Positions 1 through 8,335 of a stretch of DNA of 40,758 nucleotides are shown in pieces. A program made the position numbers and the translations under genes. The stretch is from NCBI GenBank assembly GCA_934527255.1, contig CAKTAM010000003.1, positions 1-40,758 of the forward strand, in the 5' to 3' direction. Position 1 is the first letter of the stretch; each line of letters starts with the position of its first letter. This stretch comes from an uncultured Oscillospiraceae bacterium (lineage in GTDB: Bacteria > Bacillota > Clostridia > Oscillospirales > Ruminococcaceae). Below the pieces are notes generated by a model, which did no database searches, had not been told where the DNA came from, and saw only the letters and a program-made list of their open reading frames with translations.

Positions 1-2
1 CC

Positions 3-1331
3 ATTACCTTTTCCATTACCATGATCGTGGCCATGAAAATGTTTGATACCACGGTCAGCTCGGTCAAGGAAAAGGAGAGCATGTACGGCAAAATTGCTGA
101 GATTGACAAAAGCGTACGCGACAACTATTACGGTACCATTGATGACCAGCAGCTGTTCGACACCATGGGTGCGGGCTATCTGGCCGGCCTGGGTGACCGG
201 TACGCCAAATATTACACGGCAGCGCAGTATGCGACCTACCTGAACCAGGCGGCCGGAAAGCTGATGGGCATCGGCGTGGATATCGTAAAGGATGCCACGG
301 GCTATGCCCGCGTCATTACCGTGTATGCCGACAGCCCCGCCTCGGAGGCGGGCATCCAGAGCGGCAGCTATCTGACGGCGCTTGACGGTGTTGAACTGAA
401 AAGCCTCAGCGTGGACGCCATCCGCACCCTGCTGCAGGGCGAGGAGGGCACGACGGTCAGCGTGGCGCTGGCCTCGACGGATTTTACAACACAGTCAACG
501 GTGGATCTGGTGCGCCGCACCTACCGTGTGCCCAGCGTCTCGGGCGAGCAGGTGGGTAACACCGGCTACATTCGCATTACGGCCTTTAACGAAAACACCC
601 CGTCCGAGTTTGATCAGCAGCTGCAGACGCTGCAGAACGGCGGCATCACAGGGCTCGTGCTGGATGTGCGCGGCAACTCCTCGACCGATATCCAGAACAT
701 GATCCGTGTATTGGATGTGCTGTGCCCGCGCGCAGCGATCGGCAGTGCGGTGTACAAAACCGGCGACAGCACCTCGCTGGGCCGCACGACGGATGACTCC
801 AGCGTTTCCCTGCCGATCGTGCTGGTGGTCAACTCCGGCACGGCAGGCGCCAGCGAGCTGTTCTGCGTGACCTTGCGCGATGTCAACGGCGCGCGCATCG
901 TCGGCGTCAAAACAGCCGGCCGCGGCAGCATTCAGACCATTGTCGAGCAGACGGACGGCAGCGCGCTGGAGTTTACGGTGGCCCGCATGGTGCCCGCCAA
1001 TGCCGACAGCACGTTTGACGGCGTGGGCATTACGCCGGATTTCGAGGTGGCCCTTTCGGCCGCCGAGGAGGCCGCCGCATATGACCTGACCACCGCGACG
1101 GATCCGCAGCTGCTGCGTGCGTTTGATATGGTGGATATCATGACCGGCGTTTCCACCGCTATGGGCGGGACGGAGACGCCCGCGGCAGACGACGGCACGG
1201 CCGATACGGATGCAGAGCCCCCCGCCGAGGGCGACACCCCGGCAGAGGGTGAAACACAAACGCCGTCCGAGGATGCCGAAAGCCAGCCGGAGGATACCGC
1301 CCCGGCGGATTCGGAAAGCACGGACGCCTGA
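3..1331 (+). CDS. S41-family (C-terminal processing) peptidase homologue, catalytically degenerate, 5' partial
   Basis: The reading frame is open to the left edge, so the true start lies outside the window. The first visible residues are hydrophobic (ITFSITMIVAMKMF), which fits the end of a signal anchor. A PDZ-like segment follows (LMGIGVDIVKD to VSVAL, about bases 265-480), then the S41 fold. In family members such as Prc and CtpB the nucleophile is the Ser three residues before the Glu of the SASASE motif, and the general base is a Lys 25 residues later. Here the motif is GTAGASE with Gly at the Ser position (codon 846-848) and Arg at the Lys position (codon 921-923). The 25-residue spacing is kept. 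The protein ends in an acidic Pro/Glu/Asp/Thr tail of about 60 residues. I infer a secreted, membrane-anchored pseudoprotease that may bind peptides or act as a scaffold. The fold assignment is firm; loss of activity is an inference from two residues. Confidence 0.85.
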   Translation: MTFSITMIVAMKMFDTTVSSVKEKESMYGKIAEIDKSVRDNYYGTIDDQQLFDTMGAGYLAGLGDRYAKYYTAAQYATYLNQAAGKLMGIGVDIVKDATGYARVITVYADSPASEAGIQSGSYLTALDGVELKSLSVDAIRTLLQGEEGTTVSVALASTDFTTQSTVDLVRRTYRVPSVSGEQVGNTGYIRITAFNENTPSEFDQQLQTLQNGGITGLVLDVRGNSSTDIQNMIRVLDVLCPRAAIGSAVYKTGDSTSLGRTTDDSSVSLPIVLVVNSGTAGASELFCVTLRDVNGARIVGVKTAGRGSIQTIVEQTDGSALEFTVARMVPANADSTFDGVGITPDFEVALSAAEEAAAYDLTTATDPQLLRAFDMVDIMTGVSTAMGGTETPAADDGTADTDAEPPAEGDTPAEGETQTPSEDAESQPEDTAPADSESTDA

Positions 1332-1386
1332 TTGCAAAACCAGAATAACGAACGTCTTGCCTGCCGTTTGGCGGGCAAGACGCAGC

Positions 1387-1416
1387 AAGGGCGGGGCCTT
1401 TTGGCCCCGCCCTTTT
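1387..1416 (+). terminator. Rho-independent terminator after the S41 gene
   Basis: A 12-bp perfect stem (AAGGGCGGGGCC, 1387-1398, with 1403-1414) closes a 4-base loop and is followed by a short T run. It lies 55 bases after the stop codon. Confidence 0.85.
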
Positions 1417-1554
1417 GTGTTGCAAAGCCGCCTGTATGCACGGCCGTTTTGGCAAAAGTCAGCGGCAGTACCGCAAGTTTTCCGCCGGGCAGGCGGCATA
1501 AGGCATTTTCCCGCCCTCTGGCGCGGCCTGCGGGGCAAAACCCGCCCGGCAGGC

Positions 1555-1582
1555 ACGCAGCGGCCGGTTTTTGCATACACTG
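1555..1582 (+). promoter_or_regulatory. Sigma-K-like (mother-cell) promoter for dpaAB
   Basis: The layout is AC (1555-1556), 17 bases, then CATACACTG (1574-1582). The sigma-K consensus is AC, 16-17 bases, CATANNNTA; the sigma-E -10 box (CATACANT) is also matched. The site is 45 bases upstream of the dpaA start. The orthologous spoVF operon of Bacillus subtilis is sigma-K dependent, so the match is expected. It remains a sequence match only. Confidence 0.5.
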
Positions 1583-1626
1583 TAGAAAAACGCATGGGCT
1601 TTCCCGTGCCGGAGGGGGAAACGTGT

Positions 1627-2490
1627 ATGGAGGACCGACAGCAGGAAAAACGGGCGGCGGGCGCGGCCGACCGGCCGCATACCTTTGCGCTGCTGGAAGA
1701 AAACGAGCGGCTGCAGGCGGCGGCCGGGGCGCTGTGCCGGGCCGGTCTGCGGCAACTGCCCGCGGCGCAGGCCGGACAGGCGGAGATATTGCTGCTGGGG
1801 CTGCCGCTTCCCTCGCTGCAGCCGTGGGCCGTACAGCTGGCGGCCGCCCGGCGGGATGCGCTGCTGTTTGCCGGGCAGGCCGCGCCGGAAGCCCGCCAGC
1901 AGGCGGCGGCAGAGGGCTTGCGGCTTGTTGACTATCTGCAAAGCGAAGAGCTGGCGCTGTGGAACGCCATTCCCACGGCCGAGGCTGCGCTGGGTATCCT
2001 GCTGGCGGCCACGCCGGGGGTACTGTGGCGCTCCCAGGTGGCGCTGGTCGGGTACGGCCGCATTGCGCAGCTGCTGGCCCCGCGGCTGGCGGCGCTGGGG
2101 GCGCGGGTAACGGTGGTGGCGCGTTCGCCCACGGCGCGGGCGCTGGCGGAGGCGCAGGGGCTGCACTCGGCCGCATTTGACGCACTGCCCCGGTTGGCAC
2201 AGCGGGCGGATTTTGTGGTCAACACCGTTCCCGCATGCGTGCTGACGGCCGAGGCTTTGCAGGCACTGCCCAAAAGCGCGTTCGTGCTGGATCTGGCCAG
2301 CGCGCCCGGCGGAGTGGATGCGGCCGCCGCCCGGCGGCTGGGGGTGCGGGTGCAGCAGGCGACAGGCCTGCCGGGCAAATGGGCACCGCAGATGGCCGGG
2401 CAGGCCATCGGGCAGACGATCCTGCAGTTTTTGCAGCGGCAGGCCGAGGCCCTGCCGTCAAGGGCGCAGGGAGGGGAGGCTTTGCCATGA
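1627..2490 (+). CDS. dpaA: Dipicolinate synthase subunit A (SpoVFA)
   Basis: With DpaB it makes dipicolinic acid from the lysine-pathway intermediate dihydrodipicolinate in the mother cell; the product is loaded into the spore core. The 287-residue product has the usual length. It carries a Rossmann nucleotide-binding motif, VGYGRIAQLL (about residues 141-150), preceded by the family-typical NAIPTAEAAL stretch near 114-123. The start is ATG 1627, chosen because GGAGGGGG (1611-1618) sits 8 bases upstream; the frame is open further left but lacks such a site. The stop overlaps the start of dpaB as ATGA, so the two are translationally coupled. The sequence is unusually Ala/Arg rich, like the rest of the window. 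Not every Clostridium has this pair, so its presence is good evidence of a spore-forming lineage. Confidence 0.87.
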   Translation: MEDRQQEKRAAGAADRPHTFALLEENERLQAAAGALCRAGLRQLPAAQAGQAEILLLGLPLPSLQPWAVQLAAARRDALLFAGQAAPEARQQAAAEGLRLVDYLQSEELALWNAIPTAEAALGILLAATPGVLWRSQVALVGYGRIAQLLAPRLAALGARVTVVARSPTARALAEAQGLHSAAFDALPRLAQRADFVVNTVPACVLTAEALQALPKSAFVLDLASAPGGVDAAAARRLGVRVQQATGLPGKWAPQMAGQAIGQTILQFLQRQAEALPSRAQGGEALP

Positions 2491-3080
2491 ATGCGACCAT
2501 CGCTTTTGCCATGTGCGGCTCGTTCTGCACGTTTGAACGGGCGTTGGATGAAGCGCAGCGGCTGGTGGAAAACGGCGCGCGGCTGGTGCCGGTGATGAGC
2601 ACCGCCGCCGCCCGCACCGACACCCGCTTTGGCAGCAGCGCGGCGTTTCGGGCGCGGCTGGCGCAGCTGGGCAGCGCCGCGCTGATCGATACCGTTGCGG
2701 CGGCGGAGCCTCTTGGCCCGCGCGGCCTGGCGCAGGCGCTGCTGGTCGCCCCCTGCACCGGCAACACGCTTGGCAAGCTGGCGTGCGGCATTACCGATAC
2801 CCCCGTCGTCATGGCCGCCAAAAGCCTGCTGCGCACGGGGCGTCCGGTGATATTGGCCCTTTCCACCAACGATGGGCTGAGCGCCTCGCTGCAGAATATC
2901 GGCCGCCTGATGAACACCAAAAACATCTACTTCGTTCCCTTTCGGCAGGATGACCCCCTGCGCAAGCCCTGCAGCCTGCAGGCGGATTTTTCCCTGCTGG
3001 AGCGCGCCGTGGAAAGCGCGCTGGCCGGGCGGCAGCTGCAGCCGGTGCTGCTGGCGGCGCAGGGCGGTGTGCATGGGTGA
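2487..3080 (+). CDS. dpaB: Dipicolinate synthase subunit B (SpoVFB), flavoprotein family
   Basis: This is the partner of DpaA. It belongs to the HFCD flavoprotein fold and is needed for dipicolinate synthesis late in sporulation. The 197-residue product begins MNATIAFAMCGSFCTF and has the conserved LLVAPCTGNTLGKLACGITDTPV block (about residues 90-112), followed by NIGRLMNTKNIYFVPFRQDDP. Both are strongly typical of SpoVFB. The start ATG at 2487 overlaps the dpaA stop, and GGAGGGGAGG lies about 8 bases upstream. No other gene follows before a strong terminator, so dpaAB is a two-gene operon here, away from the asd/dapG/dapA genes it sits beside in Bacillus. Confidence 0.92.
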   Translation: MNATIAFAMCGSFCTFERALDEAQRLVENGARLVPVMSTAAARTDTRFGSSAAFRARLAQLGSAALIDTVAAAEPLGPRGLAQALLVAPCTGNTLGKLACGITDTPVVMAAKSLLRTGRPVILALSTNDGLSASLQNIGRLMNTKNIYFVPFRQDDPLRKPCSLQADFSLLERAVESALAGRQLQPVLLAAQGGVHG

Positions 3081-3095
3081 GCGGCGCTTTTCGGG

Positions 3096-3127
3096 GCCGG
3101 GTTTTTTGCCCGGCTTCTTTTTTTATT
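3096..3127 (+). terminator. Rho-independent terminator of dpaAB
   Basis: Stem GCCGGG (3096-3101) pairs with CCCGGC (3109-3114), followed by a T-rich tail (TTCTTTTTTT). It starts 15 bases after the dpaB stop. Confidence 0.85.
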
Positions 3128-3140
3128 CACAAAATTGCAG

Positions 3141-3146
3141 TATACT
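3141..3146 (+). promoter_or_regulatory. Possible -10 box for the ABC transporter operon
   Basis: TATACT lies 56 bases before the GTG start of the ATPase gene. No good -35 element is seen at 16-18 bases, so this is a weak call. A GC hairpin (3159-3179) lies in the leader. Confidence 0.35.
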
Positions 3147-3201
3147 AAAAAAGAAAATGCGGCGGCGCGCGTGCGCCGCAAAGGAAAGGGAGACGCCAGC
3201 C

Positions 3202-3903
3202 GTGAGCTTTGTCAGTCTGGAAAACGTCCACAAGCGCTATGTTGTGGGGGAAGTGACCATTCACGCCGCCAACGGAATGAGCTTTGCCATCGAAAAAGGC
3301 GAGCTTGCCGTTATTGTGGGGCCGTCCGGCAGCGGCAAAACCACGGTGCTGAACATGCTGGGCGGCATGGATACCATCGACGAGGGCCGCATTACAGTGG
3401 ATGGGGCCGAGATCAGCGCCTACAGCCGCCGCCAGCTTATTGATTACCGCCGGTATGATATCGGCTTTGTATTTCAGTTTTACAACCTTATCCCCAACCT
3501 GACGGCGCGCGAAAACGTCGAGCTGGCGGCGCAGATCTCGCGCGACAGCATCCCGGCCGACGAAATGCTGGCCCGGGTCGGTCTGGGCGAACGGCTGAAC
3601 AATTTTCCGGCGCAGCTTTCCGGCGGCGAGCAGCAGCGCGTGGCCATTGCGCGCGCGCTGGCCAAAAAGCCAAAGCTGCTGCTTTGTGATGAGCCCACCG
3701 GCGCGCTGGATTACAACACCGGCAAAATGATCTTGAAGCTGCTGCAGGATACCTGCCGCCAGCAGGGCATGACGGTCATCATCGTGACGCACAACACGGC
3801 CATTACCCCCATGGCCGACCGTGTGATCCATGTCAAAAGCAGCAGGGTAGAGGCCATGGAGGTCAACCCGGCCCCCACCCCGGTGGAGGAGATCGAGTGG
3901 TAA
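3202..3903 (+). CDS. ABC transporter ATP-binding protein, MacB/LolD type
   Basis: This 233-residue ATPase powers the FtsX-like permease that follows. Motifs in order are Walker A GPSGSGKTT (near residue 40), the Q-loop FVFQFYNL, signature LSGGEQQR (near 139), Walker B LLLCDEPTGALD and the switch histidine in VTHN. The closest functional group is the MacB/LolD/FtsE set, whose members drive conformational change in a permease rather than simple substrate flux. I chose GTG 3202 because AAGGAAAGGGAG lies just upstream. An in-frame ATG at 3157 is possible but has a poor ribosome binding site. The stop is 28 bases before the permease start, so the pair forms an operon. The substrate cannot be told from sequence. 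Confidence 0.9.
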   Translation: MSFVSLENVHKRYVVGEVTIHAANGMSFAIEKGELAVIVGPSGSGKTTVLNMLGGMDTIDEGRITVDGAEISAYSRRQLIDYRRYDIGFVFQFYNLIPNLTARENVELAAQISRDSIPADEMLARVGLGERLNNFPAQLSGGEQQRVAIARALAKKPKLLLCDEPTGALDYNTGKMILKLLQDTCRQQGMTVIIVTHNTAITPMADRVIHVKSSRVEAMEVNPAPTPVEEIEW

Positions 3904-3931
3904 GCAGCGCCCGGAAAGGAGAGCGGCCCAA

Positions 3932-6900
3932 ATGAAAAAAAGCATGCGCACCAATATCCTGCGCGAAATTCGCGGCAGCTTCAGCCGCTTTCTTTCCATT
4001 TTATGCATTGTGGCCATTGGAGTCGGCTTTTTCGGCGGGGTGCGCGCCACCGGGGCGGATATGCGCCTGTCGGCGGATACCTGGTATCACGAAAGGCAGC
4101 TGATGGATTTTCGGCTGGTCTCGACCGCGGGCTTTTCCGAGGCGGATGTCAGCGCGCTGCAGGCGCTTTCCGGCGTGCAGGTCACGCCCTCCCATTTTAC
4201 CGATTGCATCGAGACCGTCAACGGGGTGGATAAGGCCGTACGGGTCAGTTCTCTGGAGGATACGCAGCAGGTCAACAGCCTGCAGCTGCTCAGCGGGCGG
4301 CTGCCGCAGGCGGCCAATGAATGCCTTGTGGATGGCAGCGGCCTGCACGCCACCGCGCAGCTGGGCAGCACCGTGCAGCTGAAAGGCGACCGCGGAAGCG
4401 AGCTTTCCGACGTGCTGCAGAACACCGAATATGTGGTGGTGGGCACCTTTGAAAGCCCGCTGTATGTCGATGCCTCGGCCCGGGGCAGTACGACGGTGGG
4501 CGACGGCAGCATCAGCGATGTACTGATGATCCCGCAGGAAAATTTCAAGCAGGAGGTCTACACCCAGATCTACCTGCAGGTCGACGAGCTTTCGGCGCAG
4601 GCGGCCTATTCGCAGGGGTATGATGATGTGCGCGATGCTTGGGCACAGCGCCTGCAGCAGGTGGCGCAGGCGCGCACCCCTGCCCGCCTGCAGGAGCTGA
4701 AGGAGCAATACCGATCGGCCATTTCGGAGGGTGAGCAACAGCTGGCGGACGGCCGGGCCGCGCTGGAGGAAGCGCGCGCGGCGTTGGAGGATGCCAAGGC
4801 GCAGTTGGATGACGCTGCCCGGCAGCTGGCGGAGGGCGAGCGGCAGCTGGCCGCTTCCCGCGCACAGCTGGATGACGGCTGGCGGCAGCTGACCGAGGGC
4901 CAGCAGCAGTTGATCGACCGCATCAACGCGGCGTGGGCGCAGTACGATGCCGGCATGGCCGAATACCGCGCCCAGAAGGCCAAGCTGGATGAACAGGTGG
5001 ACGCCGCGGCGGACGCCCTGCGCGCGGTGGATACCGACGCGCTGTTTGACGACCTGCGCGATGCGGTGAACGCGCTTGACTGGGGCAGCGAAGAGACCGC
5101 CGCCCTGCGCGAGCTGATCGAGAGCATGGACGGCCTGACGGAGGAGCAGCGCCAGCAACTGCTGCAGGCGCTGGATGAGATGGATCCGCAGACTGTCCAG
5201 CAAGAGCTGCTGGCCGCCATTGATGCGCTGCAGGCGCAGTGCCCCAGCATGGATGCCGCGGCGGATGCCCTGCTGCGCCTGAAGGAGGATGACGACCCGC
5301 AAACAAATCTGGATGCGGTGGCGCAGGTGCGCGCCCGGCTGGAGCCTGTGACCCCCTACCTGCCGCAGGAGATCGCCGACCGTCTGACGCAGCTGTTGGA
5401 CGGCTACTGCCAGCTGATGCAGGGGCGGCTGACGTTGATGCAGACGGCGACGGCCATTTCCAACGCGCAGACGGCCGGGCAGAACGCCATTGACGAAAAC
5501 CGGCAGAAGCTCATTGACGGCGAGCAGGCCTACAGCGACGGCAAGGCCCGGCTGACGGATGCCTGCGCGGAATATGAGGATGGCCTTGCCGAGTACGAGC
5601 GGCAAAGCCGCGAAGTGCAGCCGCAGCTGGAGGACGGTGAGGCCGAGCTGCAGCAGGCACAGCAGCAGCTGGCGGATGCCCGCAGCCAGTTGGCCCAACT
5701 GGCCGAGCCCACCTGGTATATCTTTGACCGTGACGACAACCCCGGCTATACCGAATACGGCCAGAACGCCAAGCGGATGGATAACATCGCCCGCATTTTC
5801 CCCGTGCTGTTTTTGCTGGTGGCGGCATTGGTCAGCCTGACGACCATGAGCCGCATGGTCGAAGAGCAGCGCACGCAGATCGGCACGCTGAAAGCACTCG
5901 GCTATACAAACGGTACTATTTTGACAAAATATATGGTCTACGCCGTCAGCGCCGCGCTGACAGGCTCCATTCTGGGGTTGTTGGTCGGGTTTCAGCTGTT
6001 CCCGCGCATCATCATTTCGTCCTACGGCATTCTGTACCGCATCGGCGTGGTCTGTGCGCCGTTCCGCTGGTCGCTGGCGTGGCAGGTCACGGCGGCGGCG
6101 ACGCTCTGTATTGCGGCAACGGTCTGGTTCAGCTGCCACAGCGCCACGGCGCAGGTCCCGGCGCGCCTCATGCGGCCCAAAGCGCCGGTGCAGGGCAAAA
6201 CCATCCTGCTAGAGCGCATCCCTTTCCTCTGGAAGCAGTTGGATTTTTCGCGCAAGGTCAGCGCACGTAACATCTTCCGCTATAAAAAGCGGATGTTGAT
6301 GGCGCTCATCGGCATTTCCGGCTGCACGGCGCTGGTGGTCACCGGCTTCGCCTTAAAGGATTCCATCAGCGATATTGTCGGCAACCAGTTCGACCACATC
6401 TGGTCCTATTCGGCGCTGGCTGCCGTGGAGGAGCAGGACGCCTCCGCCGTCAATACGGTGCGCCGCGTGCTGCGTCAGGCGGATGCACAGGCCGAGGTGC
6501 TGGCCACCCAGCAGAAAAGCTATACCGCTTTCACCGATAAGGGCCAGTGCGACGTCACAGTGCTTGTCCCGCAGGATTTTGCGGCCCTGCCGCAGTTCAT
6601 CTCCCTGCAGGATCGCCGCACCGGAATCCCTATCACCCCGGCAGAGGATGAGATTGTTATTACCGAAAAAATGGCGACTTTGCTTGGCGTCTCGGTGGGG
6701 GATACCCTGACGGTACGCAGCGAAAACGGCGCACAGGTGTCGCTGAGGGTCGATGCCATCACCGAAAATTATGTCTACCACTATGCGTACATGAGCGCGG
6801 AGACCTACCAGACGCTGTTTGGGCAGGCCCCGGCGTGGAACATGGTGCTGTGCAGCTATGCCCCCATGGAGGCGCAGGACGAAAGCGACCTTGCCGCCGC

Positions 6901-7381
6901 CCTGCTGGATGAGGACGGCGTGTTGTATGTCAGGCTGCTGTCAGATACCGGGCGCGGCTTCGCCAATGTCATCGGCGTGCTGAATCTGGTCGTGGTGGTG
7001 CTGATCGTCTCGGCCGGGGCGCTGGCCTTTGTGGTGCTGTATAACCTGACCAATATCAATATTACCGAGCGTATCCGCGAAATTGCCACCCTCAAGGTGC
7101 TGGGCTTCTACGACAGCGAGGTCTCCGCCTACATCTTCCGTGAAAACGTGGTGCTCACCCTGATGGGCGCTTTGTGCGGGCTGCTGCTGGGCCGTTGGAT
7201 GGGCATGACGGTCATCACCACCGCTGAGATCGATCTGGTCATGTTTGGGCGCGACATCCGCCCCATGAGCTATGTGTGGGCCTTTGTCATCACCATCGGC
7301 TTCAGCCTGATTGTCAGCCTGTTCATGCACCGCAATCTGCGCCGCATCAGCATGGTGGAAAGCCTGAAAAGCGTCGAGTAA
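3932..7381 (+). CDS. Large FtsX-type ABC permease with long periplasmic-side coiled coil
   Basis: The product has 1149 residues. A transmembrane segment near residues 20-40 is followed by an extracytoplasmic domain of about 550 residues. Inside that, residues about 255-600 are rich in Gln, Glu, Ala and Leu heptads with repeated DGRAAL/DDAARQL/EGERQL patterns, a strong coiled-coil signature. An FtsX domain then starts near residue 625 (three membrane helices, with EEQRTQIGTLKALGY between helices). A second extracytoplasmic domain and a second FtsX domain follow, ending LRRISMVESLKSVE. This duplicated layout is that of large Firmicutes MacB/FtsX exporters that act at the cell envelope. ATG 3932 has AAAGGAG upstream. 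The cargo is unknown; lipoprotein, peptide or wall-hydrolase control are all possible. Confidence 0.9.
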   Translation: MKKSMRTNILREIRGSFSRFLSILCIVAIGVGFFGGVRATGADMRLSADTWYHERQLMDFRLVSTAGFSEADVSALQALSGVQVTPSHFTDCIETVNGVDKAVRVSSLEDTQQVNSLQLLSGRLPQAANECLVDGSGLHATAQLGSTVQLKGDRGSELSDVLQNTEYVVVGTFESPLYVDASARGSTTVGDGSISDVLMIPQENFKQEVYTQIYLQVDELSAQAAYSQGYDDVRDAWAQRLQQVAQARTPARLQELKEQYRSAISEGEQQLADGRAALEEARAALEDAKAQLDDAARQLAEGERQLAASRAQLDDGWRQLTEGQQQLIDRINAAWAQYDAGMAEYRAQKAKLDEQVDAAADALRAVDTDALFDDLRDAVNALDWGSEETAALRELIESMDGLTEEQRQQLLQALDEMDPQTVQQELLAAIDALQAQCPSMDAAADALLRLKEDDDPQTNLDAVAQVRARLEPVTPYLPQEIADRLTQLLDGYCQLMQGRLTLMQTATAISNAQTAGQNAIDENRQKLIDGEQAYSDGKARLTDACAEYEDGLAEYERQSREVQPQLEDGEAELQQAQQQLADARSQLAQLAEPTWYIFDRDDNPGYTEYGQNAKRMDNIARIFPVLFLLVAALVSLTTMSRMVEEQRTQIGTLKALGYTNGTILTKYMVYAVSAALTGSILGLLVGFQLFPRIIISSYGILYRIGVVCAPFRWSLAWQVTAAATLCIAATVWFSCHSATAQVPARLMRPKAPVQGKTILLERIPFLWKQLDFSRKVSARNIFRYKKRMLMALIGISGCTALVVTGFALKDSISDIVGNQFDHIWSYSALAAVEEQDASAVNTVRRVLRQADAQAEVLATQQKSYTAFTDKGQCDVTVLVPQDFAALPQFISLQDRRTGIPITPAEDEIVITEKMATLLGVSVGDTLTVRSENGAQVSLRVDAITENYVYHYAYMSAETYQTLFGQAPAWNMVLCSYAPMEAQDESDLAAALLDEDGVLYVRLLSDTGRGFANVIGVLNLVVVVLIVSAGALAFVVLYNLTNINITERIREIATLKVLGFYDSEVSAYIFRENVVLTLMGALCGLLLGRWMGMTVITTAEIDLVMFGRDIRPMSYVWAFVITIGFSLIVSLFMHRNLRRISMVESLKSVE

Positions 7382-7741
7382 GCGCCGCGCAGCGGTCAAA
7401 AGGGCAGGCTTCGGCTTGTCCGAAACGGCAGCTTTGGAAAACAGCCCGACCCGGCGGGAAAACCGCCGCAAAGGCGGCCACCGTCAGATACCCGCGCGCC
7501 ATATGGCCGCCGTGCAAAAGTTGCTGTCCTGCCATGGTTGCCGACAATAAAAAAAGCATCCGTACCGTGATATCTTCAATGGTGCGGATGCTTTTTAACG
7601 CAAATGGTAAGGCAATCTCTGCAGGGCGGCTCAGAAAAGCGGCCCGCAAAAAAGCCGAAACACCTCTGTAAAAGCCGAAAGCCCGCAGTGGCAAAGGCGC
7701 AAAGCATCCCCCGGCCACGGGGCGGGCGTATGGAAAGCAGC
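7382..7741. other. Gene-free stretch between convergent genes
   Basis: The stretch holds one strong bidirectional terminator (7551-7596). The remainder is GC-rich and I see no supportable gene in it. A short direct repeat AAAAGCCGAAA occurs twice near 7650-7680. Confidence 0.6.
7551..7596. terminator. Bidirectional terminator
   Basis: A 16-bp stem (7551-7566 with 7581-7596, one G-T pair) surrounds a 14-base loop. It begins with AAAAA and ends with TTTTT, so it can stop both the permease transcript (+) and the YccF transcript (-). Confidence 0.88.
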
Positions 7742-8107
7742 TCAGACCTGCACGACAGAGGCGCCGAATGGCGTCAGCGCCAGCCGTGCCAGCTTGAAGC
7801 ACTGCTTTCCAATGGGAATTCCGACAATGGTCACACACCACAGGCAGCCCAACAGGGCATAGCCGATGGCCAGTTCCAGCCCGGAAAATATCACCCACAG
7901 TAAATTGACCAGCAGGGAAAACCCGCCGCCGCCGAACACGATCTCCTTGCCAAACGGCGAGAATGCCAACCCTGCCAGCTTGAAACACTGCATTCCCACC
8001 GGAATGCCGACAATGGTCACGCACCACAGGCATCCGGCCAGCACCCATGCCAGCCCACCGGCCAGCCCGCCAAAGAAAAACCACAGCAAATTACCTAAAA
8101 ACGTCAT
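7742..8107 (-). CDS. YccF-domain inner membrane protein
   Basis: A 121-residue membrane protein made of two tandem YccF repeats. Each has the diagnostic CLWCVTIVGIPxGxQCFKLAxLxxxPFG block (residues about 26-55 and 88-117) flanked by hydrophobic helices. Family members are small integral membrane proteins of unknown function. The start at 8107 is supported by AAAGGAG 10 bases upstream on the minus strand. A promoter with an extended -10 box lies at 8161-8170. The gene is alone in its transcription unit and converges on the permease. Confidence 0.88.
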   Translation of the reverse strand: MTFLGNLLWFFFGGLAGGLAWVLAGCLWCVTIVGIPVGMQCFKLAGLAFSPFGKEIVFGGGGFSLLVNLLWVIFSGLELAIGYALLGCLWCVTIVGIPIGKQCFKLARLALTPFGASVVQV

Positions 8108-8160
8108 CGTTTTCTGCTCCTTTTCAAAATCGGTCGGGTTAAGTTTCGTCTGCCTTATCC

Positions 8161-8170
8161 AGTATAGCAC
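8161..8170 (-). promoter_or_regulatory. Extended -10 promoter for the YccF gene
   Basis: On the minus strand the sequence TGTGCTATACT gives TGC plus TATACT. No clear -35 box is seen, as is common for extended -10 promoters. Confidence 0.55.
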
Positions 8171-8232
8171 AATTCGCCGGATGCTTCTAGTGTGGCTTTG
8201 TCGTACGTTTCCTCGCAGAAAAAACAGAACTG

Positions 8233-8241
8233 TGCTATAAT
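8233..8241 (+). promoter_or_regulatory. Extended -10 promoter for the U32-like gene
   Basis: TGC (8233-8235) directly precedes a consensus TATAAT (8236-8241). The start codon is about 95 bases downstream. The element closely resembles the divergent one at 8161. Confidence 0.6.
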
Positions 8242-8335
8242 GATAAGAAAATACCGGGCAGGTCTTTGTTGTGCACCGACCCCCGACACCCGCCAACAGA
8301 CCGTTTTGGAGGCCCCCAAAAAGAGGAGACTGACC

